From Streptomyces milbemycinicus (lineage in GTDB: Bacteria > Actinomycetota > Actinomycetes > Streptomycetales > Streptomycetaceae): DNA of 33,798 nucleotides. The DNA lies in NCBI RefSeq assembly GCF_002154605.1, contig NZ_MUNE01000134.1, forward strand, positions 1 through 33,798. The letters run 5' to 3'. Below are positions 1 to 8,245 of the stretch, one piece after another. Under the pieces are notes generated by a model. That model searched no databases. It had not been told where the DNA came from and worked only from the letters and a program-made list of their open reading frames with translations. Each line of letters starts with the position of its first letter. Positions within the stretch are counted from its first letter, which is position 1. The position numbers were made by a program, and so were the translations under genes.

Positions 1-3000
1 CCGCACACCTGGCAGACCGACGGCCTGGACCATCCGGTGTTCCGCAACATTCCCACCGAGATGTACCCGGACGACCCGCCGAAGGTGCCGCACGACGTCA
101 ACCCCACCGGCGCCTACGTCAAGACCTTCCAACTGCCCGAGAGTTGGGAGAAGCGGCGGACGTTTCTCCGCTTCGAGGGCGTCACCAGCGGCTATCTGGT
201 GTGGGTCAACGGCTCGTACGCCGGGTACGACCAGGGCGGCTACACGCCCGCGGAGTTCGACATCAGCGAGCGGCTCCACCCGGGCCGGAATACGGTCGCG
301 GTGCAAGTGCACCGCTGGGGCTCCGGGTCCCACCTGGAGGACTACGACCAGTGGCGGTTCGCGGGCATCTTCCGCTCGGTCGGCCTGTACTCCACCCCGG
401 CGACCCATCTGCGCGACATCACCGTCAAGACCGACCTGGACGCCGCCTACCGAGACGCCCGGCTGACCGCCCAGGTCGATGTCGCCGCGAAGGGCGCAGG
501 CGGCGCGGGTGAACGCAGGGTCACCGGAACGCTGTACGACCCGCGCGGACGCAAGGTGACAACGATGTCGGAAACGGTCGATCCCGGCGGCGGCACCGGA
601 TCCGCCACCCTCAGCGCCCAGGTGGCCGACCCCGACAAATGGACCGATGAGACGCCGAACCTCTACACCCTCGTCGTCCGGCTCCACGGCCCCGACGGCC
701 GGGTGACCCACACCACCGCCCAGCCGGTCGGCTTCCGCGAGATCGAGATCAAGGACAAGCAACTCCTCGTCAACGGCAAGCGCATCCTCGTCAAGGGCGT
801 CAACCGTGCCGAGACCGATCCGAAGACCGGCCGTCACGCCACCAGGGAGCGCACCTCCTCCGACGTCTCGCTGATGAAGCAGCTCAACATCAACTCGGTC
901 CGCACCTCGCACTACCCGTCCGATCCGTATCTGTACGAGCTGGCCGACACGCGCGGGCTGTGGATCGACGACGAGGTCGACATCGAGACCCACCACCACG
1001 ACGGCTGCCCGGACGACTGTCTGGCCGAGCGACCCGAGTGGCAGAAGGCGTTCCTGGACCGGCTCACCGCGATGTACGAGCGCGACAAGAACCACCCCAG
1101 CGTCCTGATGTGGGACACCGGCAACGAGGCGGGCCTGGGCAAGGCCCACTACGCCATGGCCGAGTTCCTGGACCGTGAGGACCCGGCCCGCCCCGTCTAC
1201 CACCAGCCCAACAGCCCCGACGGCGACGCCCCGTTCGCCGATGTCTGGGGGCCGCGCTACCCCTCCCCCGCCGGCCTGGAGGAGAAGGCGAAGGCCACCA
1301 CCAAGCCGATCATCATGGGCGAGTACGCCCACGCCATGGGCAACTCGCTCGGCAACTTCCGGGAGTTCTGGGACGTCGTCCGCAAGTACCCCCAGGTCCA
1401 GGGCGGCTACATCTGGGACTGGGCGGAGCAGAACATCACCCAACCGCTGCTCACCACCCCCGACTCCTCCGGCAACGACATCCTGTCCTACGTCTCCGGG
1501 AAGCCCGATCTGGTGGCGGGCCACCGGGGCAAGGCGCTGGAGCTGTCCGGGCTCGACGACTTCGTGGAGGTCTACCGCGACCCGAAGCTCGACGCGGTCT
1601 CGGACGCGCTCACCCTGGACGCCTGGGTGAAGCCCGCCGACTGGACCGGCAGCTTCACCGTGATCGCGAAGGGCGACCACAGCTACGCCCTCAAGATGCG
1701 CGACAAGGACACCCTGGAGTTCTTCGTCTACGGCGACGGGGAGTGGCACACCGTCGCGGCCGACGTCCCCGGCGACTGGTACGGCTCCTGGCACCGCGTG
1801 TCCGGCACCTTCGACGGCTCGGCCCTGAAGCTCTACATCGACGGCGAGCAAGCCGCCTCGGCCGACTGGCGCGGAACGGTCGGCTACTCCGCCCAGCCGG
1901 TGAACATCGGCCGCAACCCGGAGACCGACCAGGAGAACATCCGCAGCCGCATGGCACACGGCACGGTCGACCAGGTCCGCGTCTACCACAAGGCGCTCGA
2001 CCCCGAACGGCTCGCCGCCGACCCCAGCGCGGACGCGGTCCTCGCGCTCGACTTCGACCGGCTCGACCGGAAGGGAGAGTTCCTGTCCTACGGCGCTGGG
2101 ACCGGCGGGGTCGACGGCGTGGTCTCCTCCGACCGCACCGTACAGCCCGAGGCCCGCACCATGGCCGCGGTCCATGCCCCGGTCCGGATCTCCGGCGCCG
2201 AGGCCGCGTCGGGGCGGATCGATGTGCTGAACGAGCGCTCCTTCGCCGACACCGGCGACCTCAGGCTGCGGTGGCGGATCACCGAAGGGGCCAGGACCCT
2301 GGCCCACGGGACCCGCTCCCTCGGCCTCGACCCCGGCGAGCGGCAGCGCGTCGGGCTGCCGAAGCCGCCCGCCAACCCCAAGGACGCCGACCGGCAGCTC
2401 ACCGTGGAGGCGGTGCTCGCCAAGGACACCACCTGGGCGAAGGCCGGGCACCTCGTCGCGGTCGAGCAGTTCGACATCGGCGGCGCACAGCTCGCGGGCA
2501 CCACACCGGCCAAGGCGCCCGGCAAACTGACCACCGCCACGGCCGACGGCCGGATCACCGTCACGGGGAAGGGCTTCTCATACGGGTTCGACCGCGCGAG
2601 CGGTGAGCTGGTCTCGATGCGCGCCGGCGGAAGGGAACTGCTCGGCTCCGGCCCCGAACTCGACGCCTGGCGCGCACCGGTCAGCAATGAGATCGGCTCC
2701 GAGGAAGGGCCGTGGCGCGAGGCGGGCCTGGACCGGCTGCGGACCGAGCCGGGCAAGGTCACGGTCGCCGAGCGGGGCGGCGAGGTCGTCGTCACCGTGC
2801 CCTCCTCGGCCGCCGCGCCCGGCGTCAAGGACTCCTCCTTCGCGCAGACCCTCCGGTACACGGTGAGCGGCACCGGGGAGCTGCGCCTCGACCACCGCGT
2901 CGAGGCGCGGGGCAAGGCGCGCACCGTGCCCTACCTGCCCCGTATCGGGCTCTCGCTGCGGCTGCCCGAGCGGTACGACGCCTTCACCTGGTACGGGCGC

Positions 3001-4209
3001 GGGCCGCAGGAGAACTACAACGACCGCGAGGACGGCGCCCCAGTGGGGGTCTATTCCACCGACGTGGACGAGCAGTTCGCGGGATACACCAAGCCCCAGG
3101 ACTACGGGAACCACGAGGACATCCGCTGGGCGTCCCTGTCCGACGGCAGAAGCGGCATCCTGGTCTCGGGCTCCGGGGGCTTCTCGGCCGGGGTCACCCC
3201 GTACACCGGCATCGACCGCGCCGCGTACCCGTTCGCCCTCCAGAAGGACCCCGGCGGCAACACCCTGCACCTGGACCACGCGGTGAGCGGCGTGAGCGAG
3301 ACCTTCCACACCGTGCTGCCCCAGTACCAGGTGCGGCCCGCCCGGGAATACGCCTACACCTTGCGGCTCCGCCCGCTCACCGACACCGAGGCCCGCACCG
3401 GAACCCCGCGCGGCCCCGTCGTCTGCGCCCCCGAGGCGAAGCTCACCGCCGCCGACACCACCGTGCCGGCCGGCGACTCCACCTCCGCCGACCTGACCGT
3501 CACCAATCCGTGCGACACCCCGCTGCGCGATGTCACCGCGGCCCTCGACCTCGCCGACGGCTGGACCGCCGAGCCGGGCTCCCTCGACCTCGGCGACCTC
3601 GCCGCGGGCAGGACCACGACCGTACGCACCAAGATCACCCGCGGCGAGAACACCCCCGACGGGCTCCGGCCCGCCGTCGCAGGTATCCGCGCGACCTCGA
3701 CCGGCGGTGCACGCGTGAGCGCCACCGCGTCGGTCGACCTCGACGGCACGCCTCCCCCGCCGCGCGGTGAGGTGTCCGTCTCCACGCTCGACTTCATCAC
3801 CGCCGACAACGGCTGGGGCCCGGTCGAACGCGACCGCAGCAACGGCGAGTCCGCCCCCGGCGACGGCAAGACACTCACCATCGGCGGCAAGACCTACGAA
3901 CACGGCCTCGGGGTGCACGCCGACTCGACAGTGGACGTCTTCCTGGGCGGCAACTGCTCGACCTTCACCGCCGAGGTGGGGCTGGACGACGAGGTGGCGG
4001 GCGACGGCAGCGTCGCGTTCGAGGTCTACGCCGACGGCGAGCGGGTCCACCGCGGCGACGTCGTCACTGGCGCGGACCCCACCGCGCCGATCGAGGCCAA
4101 GGTCGAGGGCGCCCAGGTGCTACGCCTGCGGGTCACCGACGGAGGCGACGGGAACGCCCACGACCATGCGGATTGGGGGGCGGCGACGGTGCGCTGCGGC
4201 TCGGACTGA
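1..4209 (+). CDS. GH2 beta-galactosidase, multidomain, 5' end outside the window
   Basis: Hydrolyses terminal beta-galactosides or a related beta-glycoside; probably secreted, but the N-terminus lies outside the window. The frame is already open at base 1, reading into a GH2 sugar-binding domain. The TIM barrel carries the acid/base Glu in a GNEAG motif (codon 1126-1128) and the nucleophile Glu in EYAHAMGNS (codon 1321-1323), as in LacZ. A LamG/concanavalin-like domain (about 1510-2030) interrupts the end of the barrel, followed by the GH2 beta-sandwich and the beta-galactosidase small-chain domain (about 2560-3370). A CARDB/NEW3-like Ig domain (about 3440-3740) and a C-terminal NPCBM carbohydrate-binding domain (about 3770-4206) follow. 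Extra binding domains suggest a polysaccharide or glycoconjugate rather than free lactose. The GH2 call is firm; the substrate is not. Confidence 0.93.
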   Translation, partial: PHTWQTDGLDHPVFRNIPTEMYPDDPPKVPHDVNPTGAYVKTFQLPESWEKRRTFLRFEGVTSGYLVWVNGSYAGYDQGGYTPAEFDISERLHPGRNTVAVQVHRWGSGSHLEDYDQWRFAGIFRSVGLYSTPATHLRDITVKTDLDAAYRDARLTAQVDVAAKGAGGAGERRVTGTLYDPRGRKVTTMSETVDPGGGTGSATLSAQVADPDKWTDETPNLYTLVVRLHGPDGRVTHTTAQPVGFREIEIKDKQLLVNGKRILVKGVNRAETDPKTGRHATRERTSSDVSLMKQLNINSVRTSHYPSDPYLYELADTRGLWIDDEVDIETHHHDGCPDDCLAERPEWQKAFLDRLTAMYERDKNHPSVLMWDTGNEAGLGKAHYAMAEFLDREDPARPVYHQPNSPDGDAPFADVWGPRYPSPAGLEEKAKATTKPIIMGEYAHAMGNSLGNFREFWDVVRKYPQVQGGYIWDWAEQNITQPLLTTPDSSGNDILSYVSGKPDLVAGHRGKALELSGLDDFVEVYRDPKLDAVSDALTLDAWVKPADWTGSFTVIAKGDHSYALKMRDKDTLEFFVYGDGEWHTVAADVPGDWYGSWHRVSGTFDGSALKLYIDGEQAASADWRGTVGYSAQPVNIGRNPETDQENIRSRMAHGTVDQVRVYHKALDPERLAADPSADAVLALDFDRLDRKGEFLSYGAGTGGVDGVVSSDRTVQPEARTMAAVHAPVRISGAEAASGRIDVLNERSFADTGDLRLRWRITEGARTLAHGTRSLGLDPGERQRVGLPKPPANPKDADRQLTVEAVLAKDTTWAKAGHLVAVEQFDIGGAQLAGTTPAKAPGKLTTATADGRITVTGKGFSYGFDRASGELVSMRAGGRELLGSGPELDAWRAPVSNEIGSEEGPWREAGLDRLRTEPGKVTVAERGGEVVVTVPSSAAAPGVKDSSFAQTLRYTVSGTGELRLDHRVEARGKARTVPYLPRIGLSLRLPERYDAFTWYGRGPQENYNDREDGAPVGVYSTDVDEQFAGYTKPQDYGNHEDIRWASLSDGRSGILVSGSGGFSAGVTPYTGIDRAAYPFALQKDPGGNTLHLDHAVSGVSETFHTVLPQYQVRPAREYAYTLRLRPLTDTEARTGTPRGPVVCAPEAKLTAADTTVPAGDSTSADLTVTNPCDTPLRDVTAALDLADGWTAEPGSLDLGDLAAGRTTTVRTKITRGENTPDGLRPAVAGIRATSTGGARVSATASVDLDGTPPPPRGEVSVSTLDFITADNGWGPVERDRSNGESAPGDGKTLTIGGKTYEHGLGVHADSTVDVFLGGNCSTFTAEVGLDDEVAGDGSVAFEVYADGERVHRGDVVTGADPTAPIEAKVEGAQVLRLRVTDGGDGNAHDHADWGAATVRCGSD

Positions 4210-4212
4210 CGC

Positions 4213-4249
4213 GGGTCCTTCCGGCCCACCCCATGGGCCGGAAGGACTC
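4213..4249 (+). terminator. Hairpin after the beta-galactosidase gene
   Basis: A perfect 14-bp inverted repeat (4215-4228 with 4234-4247, 5-base loop) begins 6 bases after the stop codon. It is followed by a C-run, not a T-run, as is common for Streptomyces terminators. Confidence 0.7.
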
Positions 4250-4269
4250 CTCCCCCCCCACCCCCGGTA

Positions 4270-4315
4270 AAAGAACTGCTTGATGGAGTACTTGCTCCAC
4301 ATCAAGCACTTTTTT
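4270..4315 (+). terminator. Second, AT-rich intrinsic terminator between converging genes
   Basis: The core stem pairs 4278-4285 with 4300-4307 and continues inward (4286-4288 with 4295-4297) around a TACTTG loop. An outer A-rich/T-rich stem (4270-4275 with 4310-4315) supplies a run of six T. The A-run on the left arm means it could also stop the converging Nudix transcript. Its AT-rich composition stands out from its surroundings. Confidence 0.65.
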
Positions 4316-4417
4316 CCAAGGGGGTGGGAGGAGACCCCGAACCGGAGCTCCACCCACCAACCCGCGGCCGACGAGCGACCGGAGCCACCGCCCCTCCTTC
4401 CCGCAGCCCGCCATCTT

Positions 4418-4434
4418 TCGCGCCGAAGGCGCGA
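4418..4434 (-). terminator. Short GC-rich hairpin downstream of the Nudix gene
   Basis: A perfect 7-bp stem (4418-4424 with 4428-4434) with a GAA loop lies 57 bases past the Nudix stop on its strand. There is no T-run, so it is only a possible terminator. The rest of 4316-4490 holds no gene I can support. Confidence 0.3.
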
Positions 4435-4490
4435 GACGAAGCCCGCACCCGGCGACCGGGCATGCCGCCCAGCGGCGCACATCCGCGGGC

Positions 4491-5003
4491 TCAGCCGCGC
4501 AGCCGCTCCTCAAGGCGGTCCAGGAAGATCTCCTGCTTGGCCACGATCTTCGTGCGCGCCTGCGCGAGATCCAGCCACGCCACCCGGTCGATCTCGGGGA
4601 AGGTCTGAAGCCGCCCGGACCCCCTCGGCCACTCCATCTCGAATGTGCCCGGGGTGACCTGCCGCGGATCGAGGTCTCCCGCCAGCGCCCAGACCGTGAC
4701 GACCTTGCCCCCGGTCTGCTGGACGGAGCCGAGCGGAAGGAGGTCGCCCGGGGGCGGCGGCAGGCCCAGCTCCTCCTGGAACTCCCGGCGTGCCGCGGCC
4801 TCCGGGGCCTCGTCCGGTTCGTACTCGCCCTTGGGGATGGACCACGCGCGCTCGTCCTTGCGCGCCCAGAAGGGTCCGCCCATGTGGCCGAGAAGGACCT
4901 GCGCGGCGGAGACCGGGACGGTCCCTGCCGCCCTGTTCGCCCCCGCCGCCTTCGCCCCCGCCCGGCGGAACAGCAGGATTCCGGCGCTACGTTTTGCCGT
5001 CAC
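4491..5003 (-). CDS. Nudix hydrolase
   Basis: Hydrolyses a nucleoside diphosphate linked to another group; the substrate is not identifiable. The 170-residue product has a complete Nudix box at residues 59-81 (G-x5-E-x7-REFQEELGL), matching the consensus at every invariant position. The fold begins almost at once (AGILLFRR), so the GTG at 5003 is preferred over farther upstream starts, which would run into the methyltransferase. The tail FLDRLEERL is typical of the short Nudix proteins annotated as NUDIX domain or NTP pyrophosphohydrolase in Streptomyces. It lies 46 bases behind the methyltransferase on the same strand and may be co-transcribed. No clear Shine-Dalgarno precedes the GTG. Confidence 0.85.
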   Translation of the reverse strand: MTAKRSAGILLFRRAGAKAAGANRAAGTVPVSAAQVLLGHMGGPFWARKDERAWSIPKGEYEPDEAPEAAARREFQEELGLPPPPGDLLPLGSVQQTGGKVVTVWALAGDLDPRQVTPGTFEMEWPRGSGRLQTFPEIDRVAWLDLAQARTKIVAKQEIFLDRLEERLRG

Positions 5004-5049
5004 GGTGCCCAGTGTGCCCCGCGCCCGCCCGGCCCGCCGCCGTGGCCCA

Positions 5050-5835
5050 TCAGGCCTTGCGGGCGTAGCCGAGGTAGGTGACCTGGGGCCGGGTGTCGGG
5101 GGCCAGGACGAAGTCGACGATGGGCGGGATCTCCTCGTCGGTGATCCGCCCGCGGCGACGGTCCATTGTGGCCTTGACCAAGCTGCGCGGATCACGGGGC
5201 TTGAAGTCGCAGATGTCCTCGTTGCGCAGCCCGTGGCGGCGCAGCGCCTCCGTCATTTCGGCGGGGGTACGCAGCCGCTCCGCGGCGTAGCGGCCGGGTG
5301 GCATGATCCGGGTCATGGGCAGGCGCTGGAAGGCGATGAGGTAGATCAGCCGGGACACCAGGGTGCGGTTCACGGTGTCGTAGACCAGCACACCGTCCGG
5401 CGCGAGCGCCCGGGCCCCCTCCGCCAGGACCGGGTCGAGGGCCGGGGTGACCTCGAAGGTGTCCGCGTAGTAGACGAGGTCGAACGCGGCGTCGGCGACG
5501 CCCAGTTCCTCGGGTGGCGCGGTTTCATACCGGATCGCGACTCGCTCCGGTCCGTCCGCCTCACGCTCGTCCGCCTCACGCGCGATCGCCGTCGCGGACG
5601 CGGACGGGTCGATGGCGACAACGTCGAATCCCAGCCCGGCCAGGCCGCGGGCCAGCAGTCCGCGGCCGCTCCCCACCACCAGGGCCCGGCTCCCGGCCGC
5701 GGTCAGGCCGACGCTCCGCAGGGTTCTGTCCACGTACTCCAGGCGGCTGGCCTGGAAGGCGACGGCTCTGATCTGACGGCCGTCCACCGTTTCGGGTAAC
5801 GGTGAGTCCAGTTCGACGCGCGGCGCTCGGGCCAT
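5050..5835 (-). CDS. SAM-dependent class I methyltransferase (UbiG/Coq3-like)
   Basis: Transfers a methyl group from S-adenosylmethionine to an unidentified, probably small-molecule acceptor. The 261-residue product has motif I as VVGSGRGLLARGL with a following acidic residue (VVAIDPS), and the later DLVYYADTFEV and YDTVNRT segments typical of UbiG-like O-methyltransferases. Streptomyces make menaquinone, not ubiquinone, so a literal UbiG role is unlikely. The ATG at 5835 has a purine-rich AGAGGGAG site just upstream. Leu13 is a TTA codon (5797-5799), suggesting dependence on the bldA tRNA and late-growth expression. It is divergent from the DUF2267 gene and probably precedes the Nudix gene in one transcript. 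Confidence 0.8.
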   Translation of the reverse strand: MARAPRVELDSPLPETVDGRQIRAVAFQASRLEYVDRTLRSVGLTAAGSRALVVGSGRGLLARGLAGLGFDVVAIDPSASATAIAREADEREADGPERVAIRYETAPPEELGVADAAFDLVYYADTFEVTPALDPVLAEGARALAPDGVLVYDTVNRTLVSRLIYLIAFQRLPMTRIMPPGRYAAERLRTPAEMTEALRRHGLRNEDICDFKPRDPRSLVKATMDRRRGRITDEEIPPIVDFVLAPDTRPQVTYLGYARKA

Positions 5836-5991
5836 GCTCTGCTCCCTCTTCTCCTTCTTCGGTTCTGCCCTCGTGTGCGGCTCGTCCGACGTTAACAAGG
5901 GGCGTACGGCGGCCCGCCACCGGCGGTTCGCGGGGGCGGCCGTGGGCACTCGACCGATGATGCCGACAGCGCGACGCTGGGGGTGCTGATC

Positions 5992-6453
5992 ATGCGCTAC
6001 GAAGAGCTGACGAGCCAGGTCCAGGCGCTGGCGCAGCTGCCCGACCGGCGGTCGGCGGAGCGGGCGGTGCGCGCCACGCTCGAGACCCTTGCCGAGCGGA
6101 TCCCGGACGGTCTGGCCGACCACATGGCGGCGCAGCTGCCGCCCGAGGCGGCCGACTCCATGCGACGGGTGGCCGCGTCCCACGAGGCCTCACCCGCGCA
6201 GCGGGCCTACCGGCGCGACCACGGCGAACGGTTCGACCTCACGGGCTTCGCGGGGCGGATCGCCTGGCGCGCCCGGACGTCGGAGGACGAGGCGATCCGG
6301 GAGGCGAGCGTGTTCTTCGAGGTGCTGGACTCCGCGGTGAGCCCGGAGCTGATGGAGAGGCTGTACAAGGCGCTGCCGGGCGACATCCGGGAGCTGCTGC
6401 CCGAGGGGCGGGCCTTCGAAGGCCAACAGGAGCGACGGGGCCGGGAGGGATAG
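5992..6453 (+). CDS. DUF2267 family protein
   Basis: A soluble, mostly helical 153-residue protein. Two related helical halves (about residues 10-70 with RAVRATLETLAERIP, and 75-145 with EAIREASVFFEVLDSAVS and LYKALPGDIRELLP) match the repeated pattern of DUF2267, a family of unknown function common in actinobacteria. No catalytic motif is visible. The ATG at 5992 is preferred; a GTG at 5983 would add only three residues. The 156-bp region before it is shared with the divergent methyltransferase. Confidence 0.75.
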   Translation: MRYEELTSQVQALAQLPDRRSAERAVRATLETLAERIPDGLADHMAAQLPPEAADSMRRVAASHEASPAQRAYRRDHGERFDLTGFAGRIAWRARTSEDEAIREASVFFEVLDSAVSPELMERLYKALPGDIRELLPEGRAFEGQQERRGREG

Positions 6454-6636
6454 GGAACAGTGGCGAGGACAGGGAAGGCCGGGTGGGGCTTGGGTCCGCC
6501 CTTCGGGCGTCGCTGTACGACCGCGTAGCGTCACGTTTTGTCGCGTATCAGTGGGTTACTCGCCAGAGCGCGTTGATCACGTCGGCCCGTCGGCTCGTTG
6601 CCCCGGACCCGTTGAGCGCTTGAGCGAGGTGAGCTC

Positions 6637-7611
6637 ATGAACATCCTGATCTGGCATGTGCACGGCTCATGGACCAGGGCGTTCGTCCAAGGCCCGCACC
6701 GCTATCTGCTGCCGGCCCTGCCCGACCGCGGGCCCGACGGCCTCGGCCGCGGGCGCACGTTCACCTGGCCCGCCTCGGTCACCGAGCTGAGCCCCATGCT
6801 GCTGCGGGACGCCCCGGTCGACCTCGTGGTCCTCCAGCGGCCGCACGAGGCGGCGCTCGCCGAGTGCTGGCTGGGCGGACGCCGCCCCGGGCGCGACCTG
6901 CCCGCCGTCTACGTGGAGCACAACACGCCGGACGGACACGTCCCCCTCACCCGCCACCCCTGCGCCGACCGGGACGACTTGCGCGGTGTGACCCTGGTGC
7001 ACGTCACCCACTTCAACCAGCTCTTCTGGGACAGCGGCACCGCCCCCACCACCGTCGTCGAACACGGCGTCGTCGACCCGGGCCATCTGTACACCGGGGA
7101 GCTGGACCGCGCCGCGGTCGTCGTCAACGACCCGGTCCCGCGCGGCCGCGCCACCGGCACCGATCTGCTGCCCGCACTGAGCCGGGCGGCGCCGCTGGAC
7201 GTCTTCGGCCTGCGTACGGAAGGGCTCGCCGCGTATCTGGGCCTGTCCGGGGACCGGCTGCACCGCGCGGAGCTGCCGCAGGCCCGGCTGCACGCCGAGA
7301 TGGCGCGCCGCCGTCTGTATCTGCACCCGGTGCGCTGGACCTCGCTGGGGCTGTCCCTCCTGGAGGCCATGCATCTGGGCATGCCCGTCGTCGGCCTGGC
7401 CACCACCGAGGCGGTCGAGGCGGTGCCCGAGGGCGCCGGCGTGCTCTCCACTCGCCCCGATGTCCTGGCCCGCGCCGCGCGGACCTATCTGCGGGAGCCG
7501 GGGGCGGCGGCCGAGGACGGGGCGCGGGCCCGCCGCGCGGCGCTCGAACGGTACGGGCTGGGGCGCTTCCTGAACGACTGGGAGCGGCTGCTGGCGGAGG
7601 TGACTCGCTGA
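6637..7611 (+). CDS. GT4-like glycosyltransferase
   Basis: Probably transfers a sugar from an activated donor to an unknown acceptor. The 324-residue product has two Rossmann-like halves: an N-terminal part starting MNILIWHVHGSW, with VDLVVLQRP and YVEHNTP, and a C-terminal part with LYLHPVRWTSLGLSLLEAMHLGMPVVGLATTEAVEAV. The latter matches the donor-binding E-x7-E region of GT-B family 4 enzymes. There is no membrane segment or signal peptide. The ATG at 6637 is preceded by GAGGTGAG. It is preceded by 183 bp of untranslated DNA in which I see no convincing promoter. It converges on the acetyltransferase gene, only 10 bases from its end. Confidence 0.8.
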   Translation: MNILIWHVHGSWTRAFVQGPHRYLLPALPDRGPDGLGRGRTFTWPASVTELSPMLLRDAPVDLVVLQRPHEAALAECWLGGRRPGRDLPAVYVEHNTPDGHVPLTRHPCADRDDLRGVTLVHVTHFNQLFWDSGTAPTTVVEHGVVDPGHLYTGELDRAAVVVNDPVPRGRATGTDLLPALSRAAPLDVFGLRTEGLAAYLGLSGDRLHRAELPQARLHAEMARRRLYLHPVRWTSLGLSLLEAMHLGMPVVGLATTEAVEAVPEGAGVLSTRPDVLARAARTYLREPGAAAEDGARARRAALERYGLGRFLNDWERLLAEVTR

Positions 7612-7621
7612 GCAGGCCCGC

Positions 7622-8158
7622 TTACCAGACGTCGCCGTCGCGCCAGTCGCAGATCAGCTCGGCGGAGACATCCAGGGGAGCCGCCGCCGGGAAGACAAAG
7701 ATCCACCCGTCCTCCTCGGCGGTGCGCCGGACGCCCTCGGGGGTGAGCGCCGAGGTCGGCCCCTGCCACCGCTGCCAGCCGCGCGCCGCGTAGAAGTCCC
7801 TCGCCTCGTAGCTGGAGGACAGCGCGCCGAGGTCGTAAGCGCCGCGCACCACCCGCTCCAGCTCCGCCATCATGGCCGCGCCGTGGCCCCGCCCCCGCCG
7901 GTCCGCCCGCACCCCGACGCCCTCCACATAGCCCGCGCGCAGCGCCCGTCCGCCGTGCAGCAGCCGCCGCTGCACCACGGACGCATGGCCGATCAGCTCG
8001 CCGTTCTCCCAGGCCAGGGCGTGGATGCCGCCCAGGGCGTGTTCCCAGTCGTGGTCGCTCAGGTCGCCCTCGAAGACCTCGTATTCGAGGAGGGCACGCG
8101 CCGCCTTGAGGGTGGCAGGATCCAGGTCAGAGGTGTGTGCGGTGCGTATATCGGTCAT
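7622..8158 (-). CDS. aac(2'): AAC(2')-I-type aminoglycoside 2'-N-acetyltransferase homologue
   Basis: A GNAT-fold acetyltransferase that by homology acetylates the 2'-amino group of aminoglycosides from acetyl-CoA. The 178-residue product closely follows the mycobacterial AAC(2')-I pattern: DWEHALGGIHAL, HASVVQRRLLHGG, GYVEGVGVRADRRGRGHG (acetyl-CoA pyrophosphate loop), RGAYDLGALSSS, WQGPTSALTP and the C-terminal AELICDWRDGDVW. Length is typical. The ATG at 8158 has no convincing Shine-Dalgarno. A 10-bp palindrome (8157-8166) covers it. The gene is divergent from an XRE-cupin regulator across 87 bp, suggesting that regulator controls it. Whether it confers resistance or modifies another substrate, as proposed for chromosomal mycobacterial copies, is unknown. 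Confidence 0.88.
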   Translation of the reverse strand: MTDIRTAHTSDLDPATLKAARALLEYEVFEGDLSDHDWEHALGGIHALAWENGELIGHASVVQRRLLHGGRALRAGYVEGVGVRADRRGRGHGAAMMAELERVVRGAYDLGALSSSYEARDFYAARGWQRWQGPTSALTPEGVRRTAEEDGWIFVFPAAAPLDVSAELICDWRDGDVW

Positions 8159-8209
8159 GACGTCATCGTCACATCCGGTGGGCGGGCGGCGCAGCGAGAT
8201 TTCGGCGGC

Positions 8210-8239
8210 TTGACAAAGCCAGTTGCCGGATCGGCAAAT
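8210..8239 (+). promoter_or_regulatory. Candidate promoter giving a leaderless XRE-cupin mRNA
   Basis: A perfect TTGACA -35 box (8210-8215) is followed after 18 bases by a weak -10-like GCAAAT (8234-8239). The expected start of transcription falls at or next to the A of the ATG at 8246. AGAAGG directly abuts the ATG, too close to act as a ribosome site. Confidence 0.5.
8223..8237. promoter_or_regulatory. Palindromic operator candidate between aac(2') and its divergent regulator
   Basis: TTGCCG-GAT-CGGCAA is a perfect 6-bp dyad with a 3-base centre. It lies in the spacer and -10 region of the promoter at 8210-8239, where a bound regulator would block polymerase. Small XRE regulators commonly bind such dyads and autoregulate. 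Confidence 0.5.
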
Positions 8240-8245
8240 AGAAGG

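Noticed and set aside
2578..4050. Long minus-strand open frame (490 codons) opposite the beta-galactosidase
   Set aside because: Low-complexity Gly/Val/Arg-rich translation with no family pattern; it is a GC-bias shadow of the real gene.
4491..5195. Extended Nudix reading frame starting at 5195
   Set aside because: The extra N-terminus overlaps the methyltransferase gene and is low-complexity; the Nudix fold begins at the GTG at 5003.
5050..5835. Ubiquinone biosynthesis UbiG
   Set aside because: The organism type is expected to use menaquinone; only general methyltransferase motifs are shared.
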